Source of the DNA: Pseudomonas sp. ANT_H4
Lineage (GTDB): Bacteria > Pseudomonadota > Gammaproteobacteria > Pseudomonadales > Pseudomonadaceae
DNA: 64,000 nucleotides
Assembly (NCBI RefSeq): GCF_008369295.1
Contig: NZ_VOBG01000001.1
Span: 465,614 to 529,613, forward strand
Reading direction: 5' to 3'
Shown: one piece after another, positions 54,333-63,300 of the stretch
Position numbering within the stretch: position 1 is the first letter of the stretch
How the letters are laid out: each line of letters starts with the position of its first letter
Notes under the pieces: model-generated
Database searches by the model: none
Told to the model about the DNA's origin: nothing
The model's input: only the letters and a program-made list of their open reading frames with translations
Program-made: the position numbers and the translations under genes

Positions 54333-55184
54333 ATGACCCACGTAATGGCATGCATTGATAACTCACAATCCTCGCTGGCGGTCTGCGACTACTCAGCATG
54401 GGCGTCGCAACGACTTAGCGCGCCTCTTACCTTGCTGCATGTATTGGATGAGGAGAAATACCCTGCATCAGCAAACCTGAGCGGAAATATTGGTCTCGGA
54501 AGTCGAGAGCATCTACTGGAGGAGCTGGCTACTCTAGATGCTCAGCGTGCCAGGCTCGCTCTGGAGCAAGGTCAACACATGCTCGAGAAGTCCAGGGAGC
54601 GGACGGTCATAGCCGGCGCAGCTTTTCCTGAGTTAAAGCAGCGCCACGGACACTTGATAGAAAGTCTGATCGATCTTCAGGACGATATTCGACTGCTGGT
54701 CATTGGGCGAGTGGGTGAAGACAGCAAACGTGGAGTGCACAGCCTTGGCAGCCAAATTGAAGCTATTGTACGCACAATTCACCGTCCAATTTTGATAACC
54801 GCAAGCAGCTATAAAATGCCACAAAAGGTGATGCTCGCGTTTGACGGTAGCCGCACAGCACACAAAACCGTTGATCTGCTTGCCGCTAGTCCGCTTTGCG
54901 CAAACCTACCGATTCATCTCGTTATGGTTGGTGCTGATTCGGAAGGCAACCGAGAGTCGCTGGAGAAAGCGAGGAGCACGCTCCTTACTGCTGGCTTTGT
55001 CATCCACGCCCAGATCCTGCATGGAGAAGTGGACGAGGCTCTGCACGCTTATCAGGCGGAGCAGGGAATTGATCTTCTCGTCATGGGGGCCTACGGCCAC
55101 TCGCGCATTAGACAATTTCTGGTAGGCAGTACAACGACGATGATGCTCAGCACAGCCACCATGCCGATACTGTTGCTTCGTTGA
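54333..55184 (+). CDS. Tandem universal stress protein (UspA-UspA)
   Basis: This 283-residue protein has two UspA domains (about 1-145 and 150-283). The second keeps the ATP-binding pattern G-x2-G-x9-G-S/T in GAYGHSRIRQFLVGST. Such tandem proteins bind ATP and support survival in stress. It is cotranscribed with the SulP transporter (11 bp gap), a pairing seen in several environmental bacteria. Its exact role is unknown. Confidence 0.88.
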   Translation: MTHVMACIDNSQSSLAVCDYSAWASQRLSAPLTLLHVLDEEKYPASANLSGNIGLGSREHLLEELATLDAQRARLALEQGQHMLEKSRERTVIAGAAFPELKQRHGHLIESLIDLQDDIRLLVIGRVGEDSKRGVHSLGSQIEAIVRTIHRPILITASSYKMPQKVMLAFDGSRTAHKTVDLLAASPLCANLPIHLVMVGADSEGNRESLEKARSTLLTAGFVIHAQILHGEVDEALHAYQAEQGIDLLVMGAYGHSRIRQFLVGSTTTMMLSTATMPILLLR

Positions 55185-55279
55185 GTAGCTGCAAGTACAC
55201 GAATTGGGTCGCATCTAACAAATACAGGTGCGACTCAGTGGATGCCAAACGAAGTGCAGTACCAAAAACCGAGACTCAC

Positions 55280-55660
55280 TTATTCAAACGCAGGGAGGCT
55301 TGGCGTAGCTACTGCCTTAGCCTCTGCTACCCAAGCATCAAAGCCTCCAGCGATAGAAGACACATTGACGTAGCCCATCTCACCCAGAGCTAAGGCAGAA
55401 AGAGCAGCTCTTCCGCTCGTTTTGCAATAAAGAATTATCTTTAAGTCTCGGATAGCGAGTTCTGGCGTGCTGCTAAGCCTGAACTCCAAAATCCCACGTG
55501 GAATGTTTACTGCGCCAGGGATATGGCCAGCGCTGTACTCATCTGGCTCCCGTACATCGATCAGTAGATCAGCTTCCTCTACTGCAGCATCTGCTGAGCC
55601 AAGGTCTATTTCTCTGATGTGTAATTTAGCTTCTGTCACAAGATCATGTGAGCTTTTCAT
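55280..55660 (-). CDS. Single-domain rhodanese
   Basis: This 126-residue sulfurtransferase has the N-terminal region LLIDVREPDEYSAGHIPGAV and the active-site loop CKTSGRA (Cys about residue 79), followed by GGFDAWV. It would carry persulfide between donor and acceptor, for example in sulfide detoxification. It is divergent to the BigR-type regulator across a 130 bp AT-rich region and is therefore a probable target of it. Confidence 0.9.
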   Translation of the reverse strand: MKSSHDLVTEAKLHIREIDLGSADAAVEEADLLIDVREPDEYSAGHIPGAVNIPRGILEFRLSSTPELAIRDLKIILYCKTSGRAALSALALGEMGYVNVSSIAGGFDAWVAEAKAVATPSLPAFE

Positions 55661-55739
55661 TTAAGATTTAATCTCATTTGCGTCGAGTTTTTCAATTCAG
55701 GATGCGGGCTGCACCCGCCTCGACACCATGGCCCTAGGC

Positions 55740-55785
55740 ATTCATTATGTAAATATATATATTATATAAATTCTAAATGAGTCGG
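55740..55785. promoter_or_regulatory. AT-rich bidirectional promoter/operator of the BigR region
   Basis: The gap between the rhodanese and bigR-like starts contains AATATATATATT (55752-55763), a perfect 12 bp palindrome, in an A/T-only stretch. ArsR-family persulfide sensors bind such AT-rich dyads over the -10 region. The precise operator is inferred. Confidence 0.55.
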
Positions 55786-55790
55786 CAGTT

Positions 55791-56117
55791 ATGCAACGCC
55801 CTGAAAATGAACTCGATATCCAGCAACTGCGAGCTAGCGCTGAAGCTGCTGGCCAGCTACTGAAAGTGCTGGCGAACCCTGATCGATTGCTCCTTCTCTG
55901 CCAACTGTCGCAGGGTGAGTTAAATGTGACCGATTTAGAGGCCTTGTCGGGCATTCAGCAACCTACGTTGTCTCAACAACTCGCGGTGCTACGTAGCAAG
56001 AGCATGGTGGAAACGCGACGCGCGGGAAAGCAAGTCTATTACCGAATCAGCAGCTCTGCCGCGCTTGCGGTGATCCATGTCCTTTATCAGCACTTCTGTG
56101 CAGGAGATGCAAAATGA
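55791..56117 (+). CDS. bigR: ArsR-family persulfide-sensing repressor, BigR/SqrR type
   Basis: This 108-residue winged-helix repressor has LLKVLANPDRLLLLCQLSQG and a recognition helix in SGIQQPTLSQQLAVLRSK. Cys37 and Cys103 lie 66 residues apart, the spacing I recall for the redox pair of BigR (Cys42/Cys108), which forms a polysulfide bridge and releases DNA. Its stop overlaps the start of the pmpA-like gene, giving a bigR-pmpAB operon facing a rhodanese. This is the usual sulfide-response set without the blh dioxygenase. Confidence 0.87.
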   Translation: MQRPENELDIQQLRASAEAAGQLLKVLANPDRLLLLCQLSQGELNVTDLEALSGIQQPTLSQQLAVLRSKSMVETRRAGKQVYYRISSSAALAVIHVLYQHFCAGDAK

Positions 56118-56548
56118 GCATTGATTGGATCAACTTTACGCCTTGGACTTCCGTAGGCGGAGGGGCCTTGATAGGTCTGGCGGCTAGCTTGTTCGTTCTC
56201 GCAAATGGTCGCATCGCAGGCATCAGTGGGCTGATTGGAAGCGTGATGCAATTTGGCAGTGAAGGCTGGAGCGAGAAGGCGCTGTTTCTTCTTGGCCTAG
56301 TGATTGCTCCGTTGTTGTGGGGAGCGTTCACCTTATTACCGGAGATCGAGATCAAGGCTGAGTGGCCCGCTCTGATTATTGCGGGGCTGCTCGTAGGCGT
56401 GGGCACCCGTTACGGCTCCGGCTGTACAAGCGGTCATGGCGTTTGTGGGATCTCTCGACTGTCAGCCCGCTCGATCACTGCAACGATGTGCTTTATGTTC
56501 GCCGGTTTTGCAACGGTGTACGCCATTCGTCATGTGGTGGGAGCATGA
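56114..56548 (+). CDS. YeeE/YedE half-transporter, PmpA-like
   Basis: This 144-residue membrane protein has four helices and the conserved YeeE/YedE motif YGSGCTSGHGVCG (about 96-108), whose Cys residues are thought to relay thiosulfate-like sulfur compounds. It is one half of a two-gene pair. The start overlaps the bigR stop and the end overlaps the second half. It probably moves a sulfur compound across the inner membrane. Confidence 0.87.
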   Translation: MSIDWINFTPWTSVGGGALIGLAASLFVLANGRIAGISGLIGSVMQFGSEGWSEKALFLLGLVIAPLLWGAFTLLPEIEIKAEWPALIIAGLLVGVGTRYGSGCTSGHGVCGISRLSARSITATMCFMFAGFATVYAIRHVVGA

Positions 56549-56970
56549 AAATGATCAAGCTGAGCGCATTTTTTGCAGGACTGATCTTCGGCTTCGGGCT
56601 TCTTCTGGCAGGTATGGCGAACCCCGCCAAGGTGTTGGCATTTCTTGATGTGGCCGGGGCCTGGGATCCGTCACTCGCCCTGGTGATGGGAGGAGCTATC
56701 GCAGTGGCGGCTATCCCCTTGAATTGGGCGCGCAAGAACAAGCAATCGTTGCTTGGTGCCCCCATGCAGTTACCGATGAAACGGGAGTTGGATGCCCGCT
56801 TGATTGGCGGCAGCCTGGTGTTTGGTATCGGTTGGGGAATTGCGGGGATCTGCCCTGGGCCAGCGGTCGCTATTCTGCTTACGGGGCACGGGAAAATCAT
56901 CATATTCGTATTGGCCATGTTGGCGGGTATGTACTTGTTCTCTCTATTAGAACGTCGGCGCACGGCCTGA
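56545..56970 (+). CDS. YeeE/YedE half-transporter, PmpB-like
   Basis: This 141-residue membrane protein has four helices. The second conserved motif GWGIAGICPGPAVA (about 102-115) carries the Cys of this half, and GLLLAGMANPAKVLAFLDV lies near the start. It pairs with the preceding gene to form a full YeeE-type transporter. The ATG overlaps the pmpA-like stop. Confidence 0.87.
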   Translation: MKMIKLSAFFAGLIFGFGLLLAGMANPAKVLAFLDVAGAWDPSLALVMGGAIAVAAIPLNWARKNKQSLLGAPMQLPMKRELDARLIGGSLVFGIGWGIAGICPGPAVAILLTGHGKIIIFVLAMLAGMYLFSLLERRRTA

Positions 56971-57068
56971 TTAGGTGATAGCCATGAAAGCGAATGACTG
57001 AAGCACGGTCAGACGTCTACACACGCTGACCAGATCGATTTCACCTATTGAGAGCCAAGGGGTATTTG

Positions 57069-57434
57069 ATGTCAGACCTGAACGATCCACGAGTCTTCTT
57101 TGCTGCTGAGCGAACCTTGCTGGCCTGGAACCGAACCAGCCTTTCGCTGATGGCGTTTGGCTTTGTAATTGAACGATTCGGACTACTGCTGCAAATGCTC
57201 AAGCCAGGTGTTTTGAGCGCTCCAGGAAAACATTTTTCTTTCTGGATCGGACTCGCTTTTCTAATGCTGGGCTCATCGGTTGCCTGTTGGTCATCCTGGC
57301 AGTACAAAAAGGTGGTAAAGACCCTCAAGCCTGTTGAGATCCCCCTTGGCTACAGCGTCAATGCTGGCCCTGGCATCAATGTCATCACGGCAATCCTGGG
57401 CGTTTTGCTCGTTGCGTATTTGTCCATTATGTAA
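57069..57434 (+). CDS. DUF202 (YidH-type) membrane protein
   Basis: This 121-residue protein has three membrane helices and the family signature FFAAERTLLAWNRTSLSLMAFGF at residues 9-31. AAGGGG lies seven bases before the ATG. DUF202 proteins are common inner-membrane proteins of unknown function. It stands alone between the sulfur genes and the pst operon. Confidence 0.85.
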   Translation: MSDLNDPRVFFAAERTLLAWNRTSLSLMAFGFVIERFGLLLQMLKPGVLSAPGKHFSFWIGLAFLMLGSSVACWSSWQYKKVVKTLKPVEIPLGYSVNAGPGINVITAILGVLLVAYLSIM

Positions 57435-57689
57435 GCAAGACAGACCTTCGTTCGGCTCCCGACATCGCCCTCCGCATAAGAGGGTAAACGGCAGCCCCAG
57501 GGCTTTACACCGATGCAGACGAGCATTTTCAACGAGCAAACGAGTGAAGGTTCTCGATTCACACGTATTTCAAAATATTTCTGAAAATGCCGAAACTGTC
57601 ATCGGATAGAAATATTTAAAGAATTAAATCGTCACTTCTCCGATAGGTGGATACCTCCACTTAACTCCTTTCATTGAGGTGTTGTCGTG

Positions 57690-58706
57690 ATGTTGCTGAC
57701 TAAAAAAAGCCTGTCTGTCTTACTGGCTTCCCTCTGCATGAGTGGCCTTGCTCATGCGACCGATGTTACCGGTGCGGGCTCCAGCTTTGTCTATCCGGTT
57801 TTGTCCAAGTGGTCGCAGGACTACAGCAAAAGCTCCAGCAACCGTATCAATTACCAGTCGATTGGATCGGGTGGCGGTATCGCTCAGATCAAAGCGGCAA
57901 CAGTAGATTTTGGTGCGTCTGACGCACCGTTGTCTGCCGATGATCTCAAGGCCGGTGGCCTAGGCCAATTTCCCAGTGTGATTGGCGGCATCGTGCCGGT
58001 GATGAACATTGAGGGTGTAGCGCCGGGCCAATTGAAGCTCGATGGTGAGACCTTGGCGAAAATCTTCTTGGGTGAGATTACAGTCTGGAACGATCCGGCC
58101 ATCGTCGCCCTGAACCAGGGCATGAAACTGCCAGACAGTAAAATCACCGTCGTCCACCGTTCTGACGGCTCTGGCACCTCATACAACTTCACCAACTACC
58201 TCTCCAAAGTGAGTGATGGCTGGAAATCGAAAATCGGTTTCGGCACGACTGTGCCTTGGCCGGTTGGTGTGGGTGGTAAAGGCAACGAAGGTGTCTCGGC
58301 CTACGTGAAGCAGATCAAAAACTCAATCGGTTATGTTGAGTACGCCTATGCCCTGCAAAATAAAATGACGCACGCGCAACTGAAGAACGCCGCCGGGAAA
58401 TTCATTCAGCCCAATGCCAAAGCCTTCCAAGCGGCTGCCGACACTGCGGACTGGGCTAACGCCAAAGACTTCAACCTGATCATGACCAACGCGCCTGGCG
58501 ATAGCGCATGGCCGATCACGGCGACCACTTGGATCATCATGTACAAACAGCCGAAGAATGCCGAGCAAAGCCAAGCTGCCTTCAACTTCTTCAAATGGTC
58601 GTTGGAGAAAGGCCAGCAACAGGCCTCTGCGCTGGACTATGTAGCCCTGCCTGACTCTCTGGTGAAGCGTATCGAAGGTTACTGGAAGTCTGACTTCGCC
58701 CATTGA
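57690..58706 (+). CDS. pstS: Phosphate ABC transporter binding protein PstS, second copy
   Basis: This 338-residue periplasmic phosphate-binding protein has a signal peptide (about 1-23, ending LAHA) and the family segments TGAGSSFVYPVLSKW, GSGGGIAQIKA, FGASDAPL and HRSDGSGTSYNFTNYL, which form the phosphate cage. The ATG follows a GTG; GAGG lies upstream. At 57596 a CTGTCAT half matches a Pho-box unit, but the second half is poor. It heads pstSCAB. A hairpin separates it from pstC. Confidence 0.93.
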   Translation: MLLTKKSLSVLLASLCMSGLAHATDVTGAGSSFVYPVLSKWSQDYSKSSSNRINYQSIGSGGGIAQIKAATVDFGASDAPLSADDLKAGGLGQFPSVIGGIVPVMNIEGVAPGQLKLDGETLAKIFLGEITVWNDPAIVALNQGMKLPDSKITVVHRSDGSGTSYNFTNYLSKVSDGWKSKIGFGTTVPWPVGVGGKGNEGVSAYVKQIKNSIGYVEYAYALQNKMTHAQLKNAAGKFIQPNAKAFQAAADTADWANAKDFNLIMTNAPGDSAWPITATTWIIMYKQPKNAEQSQAAFNFFKWSLEKGQQQASALDYVALPDSLVKRIEGYWKSDFAH

Positions 58707-58719
58707 TTCAGCAACACTC

Positions 58720-58760
58720 AAACCCCTTCCTCAAGCAAGTTTTGCCTGGCGAAGGGGTTT
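58720..58760 (+). terminator. Intercistronic hairpin between pstS and pstC
   Basis: AAACCCCTTC pairs with GAAGGGGTTT around a 21-base loop, followed by GTTTG. It could partly terminate transcription or protect the pstS mRNA, giving more binding protein than permease. The loop is long for a classical terminator. Confidence 0.65.
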
Positions 58761-58776
58761 GTTTGTGAGTAGACGT

Positions 58777-59775
58777 ATGATGAACGACACAGTCCAACCT
58801 TTGACCATGACCCTCCACGTTGGCGACGTTACGAGTGATAAGCGTGCGGCTCGCGATCAGCGTCATGATCTCTGGTTCAAGCGTTCAATGCTGGGCGCGG
58901 CAATGCTGGTGCTTTTGCTACTGGCGAGCATCGCCGCCTCGACACTTTGGGGCGGTAGTCTTGCGCTCAAGACTTTTGGCCTAGACTTTCTGACAAGCAC
59001 TGAGTGGGATGCCGTCAACAATCACTTCGGTGCATTGGTGCCGATTTACGGCACCTTGGTGACCTCTTTTCTGGCGTTGCTGATTGCCGTTCCCGTCAGC
59101 TTTGGCATTGCGATTTTCCTTACTGAAGTAGCACCGCCTTGGCTGCGGATGCCCGTCGCCTCGGCGGTTGAATTACTTGCGGGAATCCCATCGATTATCT
59201 ATGGCATGTGGGGGCTGTTCGTTTTCGGCCCGTTCATGGCAGAGCATCTATCGCCCTGGATCAATGACTATCTGGGTGAACTTCCTTTGGTCGGTTCGCT
59301 GTTTCAGGGGCCGCCATTAGGAATTGGCATGCTGACAGCGGGCATTGTGCTGGCAATCATGATCATGCCCTTCATCACCTCTGTCATGCATGAGGTGTTC
59401 CGTAGTGTTCCCACAACCCTAAAGGAGTCTGCTTACGCGTTAGGTAGCACTACTTGGGAAGTGGTCTGGGACATTGTCCTGCCTTACACGCGATCTGCGG
59501 TTGTCGGGGGCATTTTTCTAGGGCTCGGACGGGCATTGGGCGAGACCATGGCGGTGACTTTCGTGCTGGGTAATGCTCAACAGTTCTCCGCCTCCTTGCT
59601 GATGCCAAGCAGTTCCATCGCGTCAGTCATTGCCAACGAGTTCAGCGAAGCCTATACCGACCTGCATCGCTCCGCGCTCATCGCGCTGGGTTTCCTGCTG
59701 TTTGTCGTCACCTTTATTGTCTTGGCGTTAGCACGACTCCTACTGATGCGGCTGTCACGCAAGGAGGGTCTATGA
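58777..59775 (+). CDS. pstC: Phosphate ABC transporter permease PstC
   Basis: This 332-residue inner-membrane permease has six main helices, with the MetI-like region about 80-320. It has the EAA-type loop VFRSVPTTLKESAYALGSTT and the PstC stretch FLGLGRALGETMAVTFVLGN. It is of ordinary length, unlike the very long PstC of the core Pseudomonas pst operon. The start is one of two adjacent ATGs; a longer start at 58759 is less likely. The stop overlaps pstA. Confidence 0.92.
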   Translation: MMNDTVQPLTMTLHVGDVTSDKRAARDQRHDLWFKRSMLGAAMLVLLLLASIAASTLWGGSLALKTFGLDFLTSTEWDAVNNHFGALVPIYGTLVTSFLALLIAVPVSFGIAIFLTEVAPPWLRMPVASAVELLAGIPSIIYGMWGLFVFGPFMAEHLSPWINDYLGELPLVGSLFQGPPLGIGMLTAGIVLAIMIMPFITSVMHEVFRSVPTTLKESAYALGSTTWEVVWDIVLPYTRSAVVGGIFLGLGRALGETMAVTFVLGNAQQFSASLLMPSSSIASVIANEFSEAYTDLHRSALIALGFLLFVVTFIVLALARLLLMRLSRKEGL

Positions 59776-60644
59776 CTGGTAACGAACGTCTCTACCAAAT
59801 CCGAGCCTTCAAGAATCGGCTAGCAATGGTACTCAGTTGTGGCGCCACAGCCTTCGGCCTCATTTGGTTGGTCTGGATTCTGTTGACTACGGTAATAAAC
59901 GGATTCCAGGCGCTCAATCTTCGTCTCTTTACACAGATGACACCGCCGCCCGGTACGGAAGGTGGACTGGCAAATGCGTTCTATGGCAGTGCCCTGATGT
60001 CCGCTATCGCCCTGCTCATCGGTACGCCCATTGGCTTGATGGCGGGAATCTGGCTAGCGGAGTTCGCACGACACTCGCGCCTGGGCAACACAGTCCGCTT
60101 TATTAACGACATTCTGCTTTCGGCACCGTCCATTGTGCTGGGTCTGTTCATTTACACCGGCGTCATCCTGCCGTTGAACATACTGACTAACCACCAAGTC
60201 GGCTTCTCCGCTATCGCCGGCGCTCTGGCACTGGCGCTATTGGTGATTCCAGTGGTGGTGAGAACCACTGACGAGATGCTTCAACTGCAACCCTCAACCA
60301 TGCGGGAAGCCGCACTGGCGTTAGGCGTCCCGCAATGGAAACTGACTCTGCAAATCGTACTGCGAGCTGCAAAAGCAGGCGTGGTGACCGGGGTGCTTCT
60401 CGCACTGGCCAGAATCACTGGTGAAACAGCGCCGCTGCTGTTTACAGCGTTCGGCAACCAGTTCTGGAGCAGCAATCTTCTGAAACCGATTGCCAGCGTG
60501 CCCGTAGTGGTTTTCCAGTACGCCATGAGCCCATTCGATGACTGGCACTCCCTAGCCTGGGCTGGCGCATTGGTGCTGACCTTGTTTGTACTGGTACTCA
60601 GCTTACTGTCCCGCTTGATCCTTTTACGCAATAGGTTGACCTGA
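59772..60644 (+). CDS. pstA: Phosphate ABC transporter permease PstA
   Basis: This 290-residue permease has six helices, with [20 protein letters not shown], the EAA loop [20 protein letters not shown] and [20 protein letters not shown]. It forms the channel with PstC. The start overlaps the pstC stop by 4 bp and its own stop overlaps the pstB start by one base. The operon is therefore tightly packed. Confidence 0.94.
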   Translation: MTGNERLYQIRAFKNRLAMVLSCGATAFGLIWLVWILLTTVINGFQALNLRLFTQMTPPPGTEGGLANAFYGSALMSAIALLIGTPIGLMAGIWLAEFARHSRLGNTVRFINDILLSAPSIVLGLFIYTGVILPLNILTNHQVGFSAIAGALALALLVIPVVVRTTDEMLQLQPSTMREAALALGVPQWKLTLQIVLRAAKAGVVTGVLLALARITGETAPLLFTAFGNQFWSSNLLKPIASVPVVVFQYAMSPFDDWHSLAWAGALVLTLFVLVLSLLSRLILLRNRLT

Positions 60645-61423
60645 TGAATAGCCGTGACCTTGCCGACGAAAGAACAAAAATTCGCGTTCGTGGCCTGGAG
60701 TTTTTTTACAACAGCCAGCGCTCTCTTAAGTCCATCGATATGGATATTCCAGAGAAACGCATCACTGCGATCATTGGCCCTTCAGGTTGCGGGAAGTCGA
60801 CGTTACTGCGGGTATTCAACCGCATCTACGCCATGTACCCGAAGCAGGAGGCGCGCGGCGAGGTGCTGCTTAACGGAGAGAATATTCTCGCGCCGGATTA
60901 CTCGATGAACCGGCTACGTAGCCATATCGGCATGGTATTTCAGAAGCCAGTGCCGTTTCCGATGTCCATTTACGACAACGTTGCCTACGCCGTGCGCCAC
61001 CATGAACAACTCTCCCGGTATGAGATGGATGCCCGCGTAGAGCAAGCCCTCAATGGTGCAGCGCTTTGGGACGAGGTAAAGGACAAGCTCAAACAAAGCG
61101 CACAAAGCCTGTCGGGTGGTCAGCAACAGCGCCTGTGTATCGCTCGCACCATCGCGCTGCGCCCCCAAGTATTACTTCTGGATGAGCCGACTTCCGCACT
61201 TGACCCAATCTCAACCGGGCGCATAGAGCAGTTGATTACTGAGTTGAAAGAGCAATATACCGTCATCATCGTGACCCACAACATGCAGCAAGCGGCTCGG
61301 GTTTCGGACTACACCGCCTTTATGTTTATGGGCGAATTGATTGAGCATGATGTGACCGATACCATCTTCACCAAACCAAAAATGAAGCAGACGGAAGACT
61401 ACATTACAGGTCGCTTTGGATAA
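60644..61423 (+). CDS. pstB: Phosphate ABC transporter ATPase PstB
   Basis: This 259-residue ABC ATPase has Walker [10 protein letters not shown] (45-53), Q-loop [18 protein letters not shown] typical of PstB, signature LSGGQQQR, Walker [14 protein letters not shown] and switch His in VTHNMQQA. It energises the PstSCA importer. No phoU follows, unlike the core operon, so this copy lacks the usual signalling partner beside it. Confidence 0.95.
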   Translation: MNSRDLADERTKIRVRGLEFFYNSQRSLKSIDMDIPEKRITAIIGPSGCGKSTLLRVFNRIYAMYPKQEARGEVLLNGENILAPDYSMNRLRSHIGMVFQKPVPFPMSIYDNVAYAVRHHEQLSRYEMDARVEQALNGAALWDEVKDKLKQSAQSLSGGQQQRLCIARTIALRPQVLLLDEPTSALDPISTGRIEQLITELKEQYTVIIVTHNMQQAARVSDYTAFMFMGELIEHDVTDTIFTKPKMKQTEDYITGRFG

Positions 61424-61484
61424 CCAATCCCTTTCCTTCAGTACATAAGCTCTCAGCCCCTAGAGCGGCAAGGAGTTCGTCAGC

Positions 61485-61898
61485 TTGGTGAGAACATTAG
61501 TGGCCATCGCCATAAGCGCATCGTTTGGAGGGTGGCTACGCAGTATTTTGGGGTCGAAGCTCAAGGCTTTGTTTCCTAGCATGCCCGCAGGAGCGCTCGT
61601 AGCGAATTTAGTCGGGGGGTACTTCATTGGCCTGACCATCGGCTTTTGGGCGGATTCGCCGCTGCTCTTTCCTCGTTGGCACCTTGCGATCATCACAAGC
61701 TTTTGCATAGGGCTCGCGGTCTTCTCGCTAGCCTCGGCAGGATCGGCTACGTTAAGCCACAAAGAACGGTTTATTCCTGCAATTGGGGCTATCTCGCTTC
61801 ATGTCATAGCGTTGTTTGCCATGACTGCGTTAGGAGCGCTCACATTCCAGTGGGTAGACGACATCGAAGCAAATGTCCTTGGGCATCGAGGATGCTGA
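61485..61898 (+). CDS. CrcB/FluC-like small membrane protein, divergent
   Basis: This 137-residue protein has four helices and the CrcB layout: GGWLRSILG near the start, GALVANLVGGYFIGL in helix 2, then helices 3 and 4. The CrcB block normally GFCGGxTTFSTF reads SFCIGLAVFSLAS, so two residues that line the fluoride pore and the central Na+ site are changed. The start is TTG at 61485 (AAGGAG nine bases upstream) or GTG at 61488. Fluoride export is the family role but may not hold here. Confidence 0.75.
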   Translation: MVRTLVAIAISASFGGWLRSILGSKLKALFPSMPAGALVANLVGGYFIGLTIGFWADSPLLFPRWHLAIITSFCIGLAVFSLASAGSATLSHKERFIPAIGAISLHVIALFAMTALGALTFQWVDDIEANVLGHRGC

Positions 61899-61995
61899 CT
61901 CAACTGGATGTTTTCGTCCCTGCCAAGTCAGATCAGTGGGCATCATTTGAGATTGTCAGTGAGGTGAATCACGGCTGGATATCATCCGTCCAGAT

Positions 61996-63216
61996 TCAGG
62001 CCTTTGCCTCTCCCGTGTCGTCCTTCACATCAAACAATCCTGCAAAAAAAAGATGAAGTGTGTCCCAGGTACGCACCCACCAACCACCTGCTTCTCCCGC
62101 TTCTAACGCTATGAGTGATCGGGTAGTAAGTTTATTTACACCGTCATACAGCTCAAAACTCCCGACTACATCGCCGACAGCAATAGGAGCTTGTAGAGCG
62201 TTATTAATGTGTAGGCGCGTTTCTACCTTGCGACCACTATTCTTGGGTAGCGTGAGTGTCACATCATCGCGCAAGCCAACAGCGATTACGTCCTTGTCGC
62301 CTTTCCAAAGTCGCGGTTGAGCTAAAATTTTTCCGCCTTTCTGATAGGTATTCGTCTCAAAATTGCGAAAGCCATAGCTCAGGATCTTTTGAGCATCTTC
62401 CGCACGACTGTTCATCGTGGTCGAGCCAAATACTGCACTGATTAGGCGCCGCCCATCACGAACAGCAGAAGTCACCATGCAGTATCCGGCTTCCTCAGTA
62501 TGGCCAGTCTTGAGGCCGTCAACACTCGGATCGCGCCAAAGGAGAAGATTCCGATTGGGTTGGCGAATGTTGTTCCAGGTGAAATATTTGTGCGCGTACA
62601 ACGAGTAGTAAGCTGACTCATCGGTGATGATCGCCCGTGCAAGCCGAGCCATATCATGAGCTGAAGAATAGTGTTCAGGTGCCGGCAAGCCTGTAGGGTT
62701 CACAAAGTGGGTGTCAGTCAGCCCAAGTTTATTAGCTGTGACATTCATCAACCCAGCAAACGCATCTTCGCTACCCGCGATATGCTCAGATAGCGCCACA
62801 CTGGCGTCATTGCCAGAGTCGATCACCACGCCGCGCAGTAGGTCTCGCACAGGCACAACGGCGCCCGGATCAAGAAACATTCTAGAACCGCCCGTTCTCC
62901 AGGCATTCTCACTGACAGTGACCGGGTCGTCGACCTTGAGGCGCCCAGCCTGTATCTCATTGGTAGCGACATAAACGGTCATCAATTTGGTCAGGCTGGC
63001 TGGGGGCAAGCGCATATCAGCGTTTTGGCTATCTATAACCGTACCGGTCGCTGCATCCATAAGCACCCAGGATTTTGCGCTCAGTTGCGGTGCTGCGGGG
63101 ATCATCGCTCTCGGGGTAGGTGACGCAGGACTTGGGGTTGATACTGGAGCCGCCCAAGCTGGTGTCAAAAAAGAACACACAAGAATGAGTGTAAGCCGCA
63201 ATTTAGGGTGTTTCAC
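61996..63216 (-). CDS. dacC: D-alanyl-D-alanine carboxypeptidase (PBP5/6 type)
   Basis: This 406-residue periplasmic penicillin-binding protein has a signal peptide (about 1-22), a Pro/Ser/Ala linker (about 23-45) and the peptidase S11 domain with SLTK (Ser74-Lys77), SGN (134-136) and KTG (236-238). A C-terminal PBP5 beta domain (about 290-380) and an amphipathic membrane-attaching end follow. It removes the terminal D-Ala of peptidoglycan stems. The gene symbol is approximate because Pseudomonas has several PBP5/6 paralogues. This copy is on the accessory region, convergent with the CrcB-like gene. Confidence 0.88.
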   Translation of the reverse strand: MKHPKLRLTLILVCSFLTPAWAAPVSTPSPASPTPRAMIPAAPQLSAKSWVLMDAATGTVIDSQNADMRLPPASLTKLMTVYVATNEIQAGRLKVDDPVTVSENAWRTGGSRMFLDPGAVVPVRDLLRGVVIDSGNDASVALSEHIAGSEDAFAGLMNVTANKLGLTDTHFVNPTGLPAPEHYSSAHDMARLARAIITDESAYYSLYAHKYFTWNNIRQPNRNLLLWRDPSVDGLKTGHTEEAGYCMVTSAVRDGRRLISAVFGSTTMNSRAEDAQKILSYGFRNFETNTYQKGGKILAQPRLWKGDKDVIAVGLRDDVTLTLPKNSGRKVETRLHINNALQAPIAVGDVVGSFELYDGVNKLTTRSLIALEAGEAGGWWVRTWDTLHLFFAGLFDVKDDTGEAKA

Positions 63217-63300
63217 AAGTGCCCGCCTCGGATAGCAGAAAGACGCGCCAAACTAAGTTAGGACTTGTGATCGCTCAAATTAACCCAGGTTAAAATAAAT

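Noticed and set aside
57596..57613. Pho-box candidate upstream of pstS
   Set aside because: CTGTCAT is perfect, but the second half (TAGAAAT) matches only about three of seven positions, so it is mentioned with pstS and not listed as a site.
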